From assembly GCA_021292105.1 (NCBI GenBank), contig CM037870.1:23576424-23640423 (forward strand): a DNA stretch of 64,000 nt. Reading direction: 5' to 3'. This DNA comes from Anadara kagoshimensis (taxonomy: Eukaryota; Mollusca; Bivalvia; Arcoida; Arcidae). Made by a program: the position numbers and the translations under genes. The notes beneath the pieces were generated by a model. The model saw only the letters and a program-made list of their open reading frames with translations, was not told where the DNA came from and did no database searches. Below are positions 49,101 to 63,100 of this stretch, one piece after another (the first letter of the stretch is position 1; every line of letters begins with the position of its first letter).

Positions 49101-52100
49101 CTTATGAAGCTTTTCTGTTTGATAATACCAATTGTCTTTACTTTTCAACAGAAATTAAAAAAAATATTACATTCTACACAAGATACAAAAGTTAGTTCAC
49201 TAACGTTCACTACGCAACAAAGAAAAAAAATGAAACTTAATCATTATTCTAGTATGTGGCTAATATCAGAAGTCATAGAACATGAGTTGAGTAATGGTCC
49301 CAATCAAGAATATTTCACTTATATCGAGACGTCGCCAGCTATAGGCGAAGGTGCAAAAATTTTGCCCGTGTGCTGCACTGATGGCATTATACAGCAGGGT
49401 TCTTTATCGTGCCAAGCCCACCCTGGCATGGGACCTCGTTTATTTTAAGTTCCCATCCGAAAGAACCATGACTTTCATTCGTAATGCCGAGTGCTTGGCA
49501 AAAGAACAGTCACTACCCACTTTCAAGTCTTGGGTCAAACCCGACCGGGGTTCGAACCCAGAACCTCCCAATTACGGTGCGAGCACTCTAACAACTTAGC
49601 TACCGCAGTGGTTCCATAGCATATGACTTTTATATACTTTTGTGTAATAATGGTCCAGTGCATGTATTCGTTAGCAAGCTAGTTTAGTCATTCTTAAATA
49701 TCAGGTCAAGGTCATGTCATACCTTTTATGACAGTCGGCCGAAGAAATTATGAGAAATGGCCAAGACACGATTTAAAACAGACAGACAGACGAACGAACT
49801 GGCAGACATATCCCCTCAAACTAGTTTGTGGGAAGGTATAAAAAGGCAGTAAATTGGTTAACACATTTATCATTACTGAATTGTTTAATTTCGGAAAAAT
49901 TGTAGAACTTACTTTTATGAAGCTTGAAGTCCAACTGACCGGGTATTTCCATGAGATCACTTTCCCTTCGGACAAGGAATCTGTACTCCGATAATGGATG
50001 AGAGGCAACCTCGTCAATCTCATTTGTATTATCAATATCTATACCGATGACGTAAATACCAATACCGTCATCTCTGCTCTTTCTGCTGCTGCCCATGCGT
50101 CGTTTGTACTAAGACTCTCTTCATTTCCGGTGAGGAGCAAAATGAAATTTCTGGCGTAATCTCTGTCGCCTTCACTACGACGGAACATACGGGTTCTTAC
50201 TGATTCCAATGCTTTGGCTGTATTTGTTTCTCCGGGCTGATATTGTATGCGTTGGATAGCGGGGCCGAGTCCGGACTGGGTTAGATGGTCATCAAGGTTA
50301 AACTGTGTATTAGCGTATGTGCTATACCTCATCACGCCTACTCGGAATTCTCCACCATCTACATTAAGTTGTTTAGTCAGCCGCTTAACAAAGTTAAGCA
50401 TCCACTGATATATCTCAGGGGTTACGGAAGAGTCCAGAACAATTACAAGATCGTAACCAGTAGGTTTTGGTGTTGGTGTGGTAGGTGCCATAGTGGTTGC
50501 TGAAAAAGACAGCGAATTAAGATAATAAATCAACAGAAGGAGAAGTACACAGTTTCGTATTTAATTTGAAAGAGCGTAAGGTATGTGACAGATGTACTGC
50601 TTATATTTTATTCACATTCCCAAACATTATTGAATGATGATTTATGAAGAACTCTCAATTTAAGCTTGGTTTTCGAAAAATAAGACAAGATAATCGCGAA
50701 AGGTTAATCTTTCCGATATTTCATAAATCAGTATTTACAGTCAATCATGTATATAAAGGCCACCCGAGGAAGCCAGTAAAAGTAGCCTTCATGGGCAGGT
50801 GGCCTTTATATACAGGTTCAAATGATATGAATAAAGAACAATTTGGACACAATTCTTCTGACCCTTATACGCAGGCGTAGAAAGTGTACTGTGTGTGAAA
50901 ATAGAGGTGACATTTAGGGCAGGTTCGACTGAAATTGTAAACTAAATTATATCATGGAAATACCTCCCTCATATGTCTCCCGCTTCGTTAAGTTATCACA
51001 TAAACCACAAATGCGCATTTGAAGAGTAACATTCATTTTGTATTAAAATGTACAATATACTCACTTGTAAGCCTAGGTCTGAGACGTGGCCAATCTCTTG
51101 GTGGAATGTCTGGCACTGAAAATAGATAACAAGATATTACTCATTAGACATTACTGTGGTGTAATGGATAAGACATCAGTCTACAATTCCAGGGTCTCTC
51201 ACCACTGTGAGTTCGATTTGCGCTCAGACCACATGTGGGAAAGTTGATTTTCTTTGCCGTTAGCCTTGACTGATTCAACTGGAGTCAGTATAATGTCACA
51301 GGGGGAGTGGTACGCTTGGTGACTCGGTGAGCTAGCATCTTTAAGTCGCCCTAAGTGCACACTGGTACAAGGCACACCATAAAACAAACTCGCACTTTAC
51401 ATGCATACACGAACTTGTTCATAGATTAATCCATAGAGATTAATAAAAGTTGTTCTCGTAGCGAATAGCTGAAAAACTGCTGATGCGACGTTAAGCAACA
51501 TTCAACAACAACATCATTAGACATTATAGAGGAGGAATTACTTTAAGCTTATGTTTAAGAAAATTGAAGTTATCGCTATGTTAAAGCAAGGACTTCCGAA
51601 CTAGCTTACTTTTTGAACAGTGAAAATGATGTATAAATAACATTCTTGGAATAAGAAAAGATTGACTTTTGTCAAAAAAGGTTGTCTTTTTTTTGGTTGA
51701 AATATGAAGCATTGGTTTTAATTGACATGTGGTTTTTTGTAAATATGGTAGTTACTGCAGGGTGGAGTAAAGTAATAGAGTGAAGTTTTTGAGGCAGTCA
51801 GTTCTTGGATGGTGGAGGAAACCGGAGTGCCGCCCAGAAAAAAAACCCACCGGCTTTCGACAAAGATCTCACCCGAGTGTTATACAGACCTAGGTTTTGA
51901 AAGACATCGTGATCAACGAGTGCAAGCTTTAGACAACTCTGGTCACCCAGTCTCAATAATTAGGCATAACATATTAAAATGATAATTTTTAGTTTAAAAA
52001 TCTTTGTTAGTATTATTTTAATAAACAATTATAAACAATAAATTAATAGTCAATAAACTAACCTAAGGAACTGATAAGTTCTGTAAGCTAGTCGTTTATA

Positions 52101-54058
52101 TACAAGTTCCAAAAGCAAGATGTGATAATAAATAATTTTTCATGTACTTTAAAAGGACCAAGTGCTCAACAGTACAAATATTTCATGTTATCAGAATTTA
52201 GAAATTGAATGACATATGATTATGTAAACCATTCTTATCCACGTGCGATTATTTTTCGTGTGTTTGTCGAGAAAAAAATAATTGCTAATGTTAATCGTCG
52301 CGAACTTGTTTTCAAAATGGAAACATTAATGTCAAATATTCAGCTACAGCCAATATCGCGAGACGTTATAGTCGTGAAACTGTTTATTTGGAGAAACGCG
52401 ATAATCAATAGTCGCGAAATGGTTGTATTAAATGAATAGCGAAAATAAATAGTCGCGAAATGGTTGTGTTACGGGAATAGCGAAAGTCAATAGTCGCAAA
52501 ATGGTTGTGTTAAGTGAATAGCGAAAGTTGGTAGTCGCGAAATGGTTGTGTTAAGGGAATTGCAAAGGTCAATATTCGCGAATTGGTTAAGAGAATCGCG
52601 AGTGTTTAGCCGAGAATAAAAGTTAAGTTGGTTTACAGTAACCGATCAGTGATTTCCGAACTAATTTTAATCTCGAATTCACACTTACTTCTTCTAATAA
52701 CGGTGTCTAAACGCTCTGGTATCTTCAATAAGTCACTTCGACTACGAACTAAGTACTGATACTGTGACAGAGGATGGGTCGAAGTCTCGTCTATTTCACT
52801 GGTGTCGTCTGTGTTGATACCAACAACAAAAATACCAATATCTTCATCTTCTGCTCTTTCGGCTTCCCGCCAAATTTCGTTGGTGTCAAGACTCTTTTCG
52901 TTTCCGGTAAGAAGCAATATGTAGTTTCTTGCAAAATCTCGATCTCCTCGTTGCGGTCGGAACATCTGTGTCCTAACGGTTTCGAACGCTTTGGCTGTGT
53001 TAGTTTGACCGGGTCTGTGTTGTATACGGTCAATGGCTGGACGGATACTTCTCTGGTTCAGATGGTCATTCAGATTAAACTGTACGTCTGAGTTTGTGCT
53101 GTATCTCAGGACACCAACTCTGTATTCTCCACCATCTATGTTCAGTTGTCTTGTCAAACGCTTACTGAAGTCAAGCATCCACTGATATGTTCGCTGATTC
53201 ACGGATGAGTCCAAAATAATTACGAGGTCGTAAGCAGAAGGTTCGGGGGTCGCTATAAAAGAAAAATGAATAATTCAAATACAATACTATGTGTAATTTT
53301 CATATTCTGCGAAATATCATATACAATTATAAATGAAATCACAATATTTACTCAATGAAAATTGCATGCAAATTCATGCTCAATGAATTAACTTATTGAA
53401 AAGTAATCTAGAGTAATTTCAGTTGATAAAAACTGTGCCGAGAATTATTTAAAACTATATGCAATATCTTCACAATTTTAAAAAAAATGACAAAATACAA
53501 AACGAATTTAAAAAAAAAATCTTATAGGTTTGAGACAAAGTAAAACTTTATATTACTATTAATGCACTTAATTTATCTCAATAAAATTTAAGGAATCTTA
53601 AATTAGCACATATCCGCTTCATCTTGTAGATATCAATATCACATTGTAAATTAGCGCAATTTTTTAGGCACTAAAGTTAGTACAATTACTTATATCTAAT
53701 TAAAATTTCAATTTACAACCTCAACTGATTTCCATTGATAGAAAATACATTAATATGTAACCATTTAACGCTATTTAAGGTTTCACCAATTAAATTTCAC
53801 CAAAGTGAAAGATATAAAAACGTGACACTTACGTGGTTGTGTTCCTGAAAGAAACCAATAAGAAAAATATAAATATTATTTAATAAAGACAATTTTTATC
53901 TCTTTCTAACTAAAGCTTCATGCAGTCTGAAAATTAAAAATCACTTTGTAATAAAATGTATGATGATACATAACAAGACTAGATATGTTAAACAAAATAA
54001 ACAAAAATGTATACAGACGGACAATAACAACACACGTAAATAACCCCTCTCTCTCTCA

Positions 54059-54102
<44 letters not shown>

Positions 54103-57100
54103 TTTTTGGTTAATGTCCATTCAATCTTTCACTCACCTTGTTTCATAATTTTCAACATATCTCGTATCATTTAATTAATGTACAGCAACACCTTCCCGTT
54201 AAAGCATTCAACACATTGTGATACTTACGTGTTACACACATGTATAATGCTAAACTTGTGCTGAAATAAAGAAGCTTCTGGCAGAACATTGGAAGCTATT
54301 TCGCTCACAATTAATGAGTTAGCACTTTGTAAAACTGAACCTGAACCTATAATGAATATTTATTTGCTTTTTAAAATAACAAATTAAAGACATGTGCTTT
54401 GGAATTAAGTTATCAAACAACATTGATGACATATGATAATTTGTAACAGAATGACACACATTTAATTCACATTAAATATCAAGACATTGAAAAGATGTTT
54501 GACTCAAATCAAGACGATAATAGTAAAATTATTGACAAAACGATATTATTTTAACAGTATAACGTCACATTACAACACAATCTGGACATTAATGGAATTC
54601 CTATGAAGAATGCATACCTGGAATAAAAACTTTGATCAACATTGACAGACAAGTCACACGAATGAATATGAATGAAGTATTAATTAATTGATATATAGAT
54701 GACATGAATGCGTCTTACAATTGACAAAACGATATGATCAGAGCTACAAAACTCCACATTATGACAAAATTACAAAACAGCAATTCTTATAAAGAACGAA
54801 ATATATCGTACCTGAAAAGAAACATTTAATCAACAATGAAATATGTATCACATTTTTGAATTTGAATTAACTTTAGATGACACGATGACGTCGTACAATT
54901 GAAAAAAAAAACCACTAAGCAAACATCACATTTCGACACAATTTGGACATAACAGGATTTTTATTAAGAAGAAAACCTTATTCACTGAAAAGAATCAACA
55001 ATGAGAGACAATGACACAATGACGTAACTCTGTGACCATAAGGACACAATTTCACATTATGGCACATTTTAGACATTACAGGATTATTATTAGGAAGGAA
55101 ATGTTCAAAAGGATGAACAATGAAAGAAAATGACACAATTACATTACCGCATGTCCATAACGACACGATTCCATATTACGACACATTTTGGATATTGCAG
55201 AATCCAATGTTACATGCCTGAAAGTAACACTTGATTAACAAAGACAGGTACGTCACATGACTGAATATGAATTAACTATTAACGACAGATGACACACAAT
55301 CATAACGACACAATTTCACATTACAACACAATTTCGACATTACATAAATCGTGTTTAGAACACATACATTAAAAGAAATCTTTGGTCAACAATGACAGTT
55401 GAGACACACGATTAAATATGAGATTAAATGGTTATAAATCTGATAACACATTACATTTCACATAACAATATTTTTTCATTACAAAAGCCATAGCATTATT
55501 AGAGTATTAAAACACATTACTGTTGTACAGTTACAAGTTACAGTTATACTTTAATTGACAATACATTGATTATGTTATACATTATAAGAAAGATGACAAC
55601 GCAGCAAATTCCTCAGCACATGTCACAATTGTCACAAGACAACATTTTATTCATTAAAAGTCATAGTGTTATTGCAGCATTAATGCTAGACATTATATTG
55701 ATTCACGTTATTTACATTCAATTGCATTTTTATTTTAAACACACAAAACATTTTAATAAATTATAAATGACAATGCATTTCTTGTTATGTTTAGATTCAG
55801 CACACGAACCATGTTAGTACATCTAAAAACATTATAACACAAATGACAAAACACGTATGTTAAAGGAGCACACACATTGTTTTATAACGGTTTAATTCCA
55901 AGCAAAATGAACATTCGCATAACAAAAACAACACAATACAAATATGACACACCGTTAAAAAGAAATAAGATAAAAGATATATTCCTTTAAAGTGTTTGAA
56001 GTAATATTGGATTTTTATCTAGGCATCACTTCAACACAATGGTACAAAATAACAATACAATTACACACTGGTTAATTATGTTTTAATTAAAACAGAATAC
56101 AAATGAATACAACAACAAAACGATGTACGTAACACGCATCTTTGCATCACACTAATTCGTTTTATTTCATTACAGAAGCCATTTTTGTATTCAATAGACA
56201 CACTGCAACATTGTCAAAACACAACTGTTAATGAACACAAAACGAATATTAATATGACGATAACACATCAACGCAACGCATCACAAATGGCAACACTCAA
56301 CTGTCACCGAGTGTTCACCCTGCATATAGGGTTCGCCCACATGTCACGTGATATCCCATGATATTTTTGCCAAACCACCATTTCCAATGGATTTGAAATA
56401 TGTTTACGTCGCATTTTTTCCGAAATAACGTAATTACATATTGGAACTGTCGAATTATCTTATTCCATATCATTCCCAACACACAAACGTTTAGCGTGAC
56501 ATGCTGACGGACCCTGTTAAAATAGGATTAGTAGAAAAACTACACACTTCTGGATACTCTAAATATTAATGTGATGTAAATAATATATACTATTAAACAC
56601 AACAATATACACAAAGACGGAATAAACATTGTTACAAAGGCACACACATACACACAAAAGAAAAAAAAACAAGGGTTATGTATATTTCAAACATTGTGCA
56701 TTTGCAGATTTAATGTTGGTCTCCATTAGTATATTAGTATAAGGACAGAAAATAATAAACAAACACAGGGGAGGTTGATAATGAAGAAACAACAATTAAA
56801 AACAAAAGTTAAGAGTATGTTGTTTTGTTACCAAAGGGCACAAATTGTAATTAATTAGATTACGGCGGTTATGTAAGATACGAAAATGCCGACATTACAC
56901 GCATAACGTTGCATGCAGTATGATAGACGAACTACCTCTTTCAGGTTCTGGAGTTGTTCGCGGTTTGGGAGTTCGTGGTCGAAGTTTTTCCGTTACAGGT
57001 TTTGCTGTCGTTATAGGCTCTGGTGTCGGAGATTCAGTCGGTCGTGGTGTAGTTACTACCGGCCCAACTAATTTAGACAACAAATAACAAACACATAACA

Positions 57101-60100
57101 AAAATACAATTCATATAAGACAAACAATATAACAAAAACAACAATGAAACATTTAAAGAAAAACATGAAAAGATAACTGTTAAACATTAAGAAGTGAAAC
57201 ATTGGAAAACGTAAACAATAGATCATTGAAGGCACATCAACAACATTAAAGAGAAAGTGAAACAATGACGAAACATTACTATTAGACAAAAAGTGTAACA
57301 TAGAATAAACAGGAAATAAGAAAAAAAACTAATACATATATTAGTAAGAACTTCAAATAAAAAATTGCACCGGCAAACATTTGGCACGAAGATTTCTTGG
57401 AATATATAGTTACTCAAGCGTGTTCTATTCATTTGTGGATTATGTCATATTGTTTAAATTTATTCGCGAGACTCGAATTTTATTCACAGTACTGTTATGA
57501 ATTATAAAATATTTAAAAAAAAAACCTGGATTCAATCAGAAATATGGTTGTTCCTTTTCATACCTTGACATAAAGATTGAAATATACGTTGACCAACTCC
57601 TTCTAACTCATCAAAACCTTGTACATTGAAGCTATTTTCTGAAGCTGGTGGTGACGCCATGCCATCAAGTTCTCTCGTATCCGTTAATCCAATACCAATA
57701 GAATATATGAAGATTCCATCCTTTCTAGCGTCTTCTGCATTAGGAATTGTCCGTCTGGCATTGATATTGGATACACCGTCAGTTATAATAATAGCCAAGT
57801 TTTGTACATCCTCTCTGTCGCCATTACGTGGCGTAAACATTTCATTTCTCATTTTGTCGAGTCCACCTGCCGTGTTTGTGCTTCCATATACATAGGGGAT
57901 GTTATCAATGGCGTCAAATACCTGCGATTTTGTAGAGTATGTATTCAGTTGAAACCTTACTACAACCCCTGTACTATAGGTCACTATTCCTACTCTGACA
58001 TTTCCAGAATCAATGTCATAACCTCGTAATAAGTCCTTTACAAAATTTAAAGTGAGTTTAAAGTTTTTCTTCCCAACACTTGTTGACGAATCAATGATGA
58101 TGACCAAATCCACTCTTGCAAAGTCACATGCTAAATAGATTTTAAATAAGGTGTTTGAATTATATAGCAAAATGTTTAACGTATGATTATAATAATACTG
58201 AAAAACGTATTAAATGTTATCAATCTTTGACTTAACGTATTTATCTTTTGAGAATAGGTATAGAAATGTAAGCGGAAGCGCGTGGCCTAGTGGTTAAGGC
58301 GTTGGACTCATGATTCGAAGGTCGTGGGTTCGATCCCTTGACCGGGCGATGTGTTGTGTCCTTGAGCAAGACACTTAATTTCACGTTGTTTCAGTTCACT
58401 CAGCTGAAAAATAAATAAGTACCAGCAAAATGCTGGGGGTTAACCCTGCGATGGACCCCATTCAGGGGAATGTCTTGTACTCTCAGTCGCTTAACGCCAC
58501 CGAAACCGGGATAAGCTCCGGCCTGATGGGCCTAATGGCTCGGGACAGACTTTACCTTAACTAAAATAGAAATGTAAGCAGAAGCATCATATACTTGATT
58601 ATTTCTAACATGTGTGAAATAGTGAATATGATGTGACGCGGTTACAGTGTTTCTGATTTAAATTTTCATTTTAAAACAACTGAGTTAAATAGCATTTCAG
58701 TCAGATTCCAACCGTTTATGTAGAACAAATTTAAGTAATGTTTCCGTAAATGACGTTATATAGGAAATTAACGACATAATACTTTTTCATATAGTTCCAT
58801 AAAGACGTCATAGTGTCACGCTTTCAAAACCCAAATTAAGAATCATCTATTTTCTTATTCAATTCTTGTGAGAGGAAAATGAAATTATGCTGTTTGGTAG
58901 TTCTAAGTGGAAGAAGTTTTAGATTCTTTCAAAATTCTAGGGATTATAAATTTTCAAACTTCTTTTAATATATAAACGATATCATGTATAAAGGATTGAT
59001 TTCTTGTCAGCTTACCTCCTGCCGTTGGAAGAATCGTAATAGGAATAGGCGTTGTTACTGAAATAAGAAATCATATATTGCAATACCGAGGTAAAGATTA
59101 CTTAAAACAACAACTTGCTAAATTTGGCAATAATGTTTCGAACCAGGGATTGATTATTCTTAGGGATCTGCTTTTACTATATCAAACCTTTTTATTTTAA
59201 TTTAAACACTAAATATTTATACTTTTAACAAAATGAAATAAATTGTTTATATTTAATAAGTAGAAATATATATTTAAAAACAATACAAAACCAGACAATG
59301 TAAATGGCAAACAAAATACATTGAATTCAAATATGTAGTATTTTTTTATATTTTGTAAAATTATTATAATTATATCGGAAGCAATAAACAGATGACAGAA
59401 CAAATGAAAACATTTGTGGTGCTTCGTTTCAGTATTACTAAAATTAAAATAACAGAAACTGAACCGAAACAACAGACAAAGTACTTTACAGTGTGTCAAG
59501 ACAAAACAAGTGACGTTGTAGTTATTGTAATTATTATTAAAGACATTTTAGTATTTTAATACTAGACGGCAGTTTCGGAATAAAAGTCCTCATCAGTAGT
59601 GCTGGGATCTAATTTGTGGAAATGGAATACTTTAAAGAAGTTAACTTATAAACTACCTATATCAAGTTTTGGTGTTCGTGGTCGTGGTCGTTTAGTAGTT
59701 GGTTTTGGTGTAGGCTCTGGAGTAGGTTTTGGAGTAGGAGGCTCTGTCGCCCGAGCAGTAGTCCTTCTCGGAGCAACTAATATAAACAACAAATACAACA
59801 AACAAACGAATTACACAATACAAATATATACAATAAAACAACATAACAAACAATGATACATTAAAGAGAACACAGAACAGGACAAAAGCAGAAAGTAGAA
59901 GTTGGTTTTAGAAATACGGAAAAGAACTTACTAAAATCTTTCAATGAAATAAGTTTGAATTCTGAGTTTCTGACAGCTGGTGTAATTATCTAGTAACAAA
60001 CCAATTACTTAATCAATATTTTACATAATTAGAATAATATTGTATATGAATTATTTTAAAGGAAGTAAAATCTAAGAAATAACCAATAACAACCATCTTT

Positions 60101-63100
60101 TCTTTTCCTTTCCTTCACACAAATCAATTTAAAAAATTGTTTCAAACCGCAACAACTCATAACATTTTGAATTTTATTTTAAAATGAATAGCAATTTATT
60201 ACTTGGGACCATATCTGTCGTACCTGGGCAGAGTGATCGAAATATACGTTCACCAACTCCTTCTAACTCATCAAAACCTTGAACGTTAAAGCTATTTTCT
60301 GACGCTGGTGGAGAGGCCATCCCATCAAGTTCTCTTGTATCAGTCAAACCAATACCAATGGAATATATGAAGATTCCCTCCTTTCTAGCTTCCTCTGCAT
60401 TGGGTATTGTATGTCTGGCATTGATATTTGATACACCATCAGTTATAATAATGGCTAAATTTCGAACATCCTCTCTGTCGCCATTACGTGGTGTGAACAT
60501 TTCATTTCTCATTTTGTCGAGTCCCCCTGCCGTGTTTGTGCTTCCATACACATATGGAATGTTATCAATGGCATCAAATACCTGCGATTTTGTGGTGTAT
60601 GTATTCAGTTGAAACCTTACTACAACCCCTGTACTATAGGTCACTATTCCTACTCTGACATTTCCAGAATCAATGTCATAACCTCGTAATAAGTCCTTTA
60701 CAAAATTCAAAGTGAGTTTAAAGTTTTTCTTCCCAACACTTGTAGATGAATCAATGATGATAACTAAGTCCACTTTTGCAAAGTCGCATTCTGAATGAAG
60801 TAATATAAGCAAATTAACATTTTATATTGAGAAATGTATACTGTGTTAATATGTTTTGCATTAAAACTGATAATAGAGATAGGCTGGCGTTTAAAAATAG
60901 TTTTTGTGTGAAACTAACAAGTACAGTAATTTTTATAAAGAAATTTGAAGGCAAAAAAATCAGGATTTGTGAAATGACTTCGCTATATACAAAAATTAGT
61001 TGTTTGCAACCTCGTTATTTTTTAGATAAACTGTATGTATGTTAATTATGATCCTGATGATTTTATTGCGGGTTACATATTTTGATGTGTGTTAAGCAAT
61101 GCTGCTAGTAGTTGTTGTAAAGGTTACCCTAATTTACATAGAACATAGAGTATTGAGGTGACGTATCAATTTGCTGGTCTGCTTACCTCCTGCTGGTGGA
61201 AGTATTGTTATAGGAATTGGTGTTGTAACTGAAATAAGAATAGCATTTTTCTTAAGATATACAGATATGTACAGCTGTAGTATGTATCCCGATTTTATTC
61301 ATAATACCGTTGCCGTTTTAATTTTATATAATTCAATTCATATATCTGTTGAAGACGTTGTTTGTATTGGATTATGTTGACATTAACCATATTATAAATT
61401 CTTTAAATTTTTTCTAAGATTTGTAATTAAGTGTTGTTATTGATATCGAATATTAGAACTTATTTATATGGATTAGCAGAAACTTACAGCAATCCCTGTT
61501 TTTAAGCCGGCAAATATGATCGAAAAGAAAATAATAAATGGTACCTGTATTGCGTGCGTTACAAGAGAGCTGTAAGAAAATTTATCATTATAAAGACATT
61601 CAACAAAAGACAATACAATACTATAAAACACATAAAACACAAGAACATTTAGATACAGGTATATTACTCTATTTGGTCTTTATTACAATGGCACACAAAA
61701 ACAGAATGATCAGAAATTCAGAAATACTCGCATATCTACAGCATTTCAGTTTATTTGATTATTCAATGTGTTTTATAGTTCCTTTTTAAAATTTTATAAT
61801 ATTCTATTTGTGTTTGCTACTTATTCTATTTTAAATTCTTTGCTTGCTTATGTTAAAACACGAAATTTTATGCTATTAAGATTAATAAATTATTCAGTTT
61901 TAAATATTGGTTCCGAACAAAGAAACAGGATAATGCCCATTGAAATAAACAAATATAAAGTTACAATTATAACTACATTTATCAAAGAATGTATAAATTT
62001 GACAAACTTTGACTGTTTTTGTAAATAATGAATGTGTTAAGTAATAATCTCTCTTTAATAATGGTTAAGGTTATTTTTAATACTTAAATACATGACATTC
62101 TATATTGGTGTATCATCTTTCTAATCAAATTCAAAGCAGTTTGCAAATCAAAGTGATAGCAAAAATAATTTAATGCAGTGAAGCATAGCGGCCACAATTT
62201 TATTTTGAAGAATCCAGAGAATGTAATAAGTAATGTAATAAGCAATATAGTACCCCAAACTATGTTGTTACTGCTTGAATCTATTGTAATTGTGAAGCAC
62301 GCGGCATACTGACATATCCGCTATTAAGGTAAGATTTTTTCCGTTGTATGATTGTGTATACACATTCTCAGAAAATAGAAATGATGATTTTGGAATAAGC
62401 GAAGGTTCGAATTGTAACAATGAATAAAAATCGAGCAAATTATGTCAAGAATTGAAACAGAAATCTAAATAAAATAGTTACACTATGAAGACGGACAAAG
62501 AAAACAATAAAGAAAGAAAACAAAAATGCGTATCAAGTATCAATAGAGAAAAAATAAATAGTTAAAATCGTTTTTCAAACTACCAAGCTGCAAAATAGCC
62601 ACAGAAGCATTTTTGTACTAAGTTTACAAGAAGGCAAATCGGCAAAATAGACCGAATCAAGTCGACATTTAATCGTGAATTGTTTAAAGTTTATAAGAAT
62701 TTCTTTTCTAATGTCAAAATTATACTCTATGTTCCCATATAAATGATTAATCAAAGGGACAGTTATCATGTTATCAGCAATCATTCTTCTACATCATATT
62801 TTTCACTTCAATGACATAAGCTGATAAGGTTCATCATACTACTGAAATATATAGGTAGACCTCATCAGTGACCGATATAAATAATGTAATACTTTGTGTA
62901 TACCAGACTTTTCTTTGCAAATGGGATAAAATATTAATTATTGTTTTAATTGCGGTATTATTTTATTGCCATCATAACTATTTAAGCTGTGATTTAATAC
63001 TTAATTCAGCTAAAGCAACATAACGGTTTATCATCTTAAGTTGCATTTCCATTGCCAGTACACTAACTTCAAAAGAAAAGAATAATTAAAGTAAACACAA

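Noticed and set aside
49104-49599. Two overlapping plus-strand open frames
   Set aside because: Both cover the SINE copy at 49283-49612.
57068-57432. Phe/Leu-rich open frames on the minus strand
   Set aside because: AT-rich intron translated as hydrophobic residues; no support as exon.
58280-58352. Possible tRNA gene
   Set aside because: tRNA-like head of a SINE with target-site duplication, not an independent tRNA.
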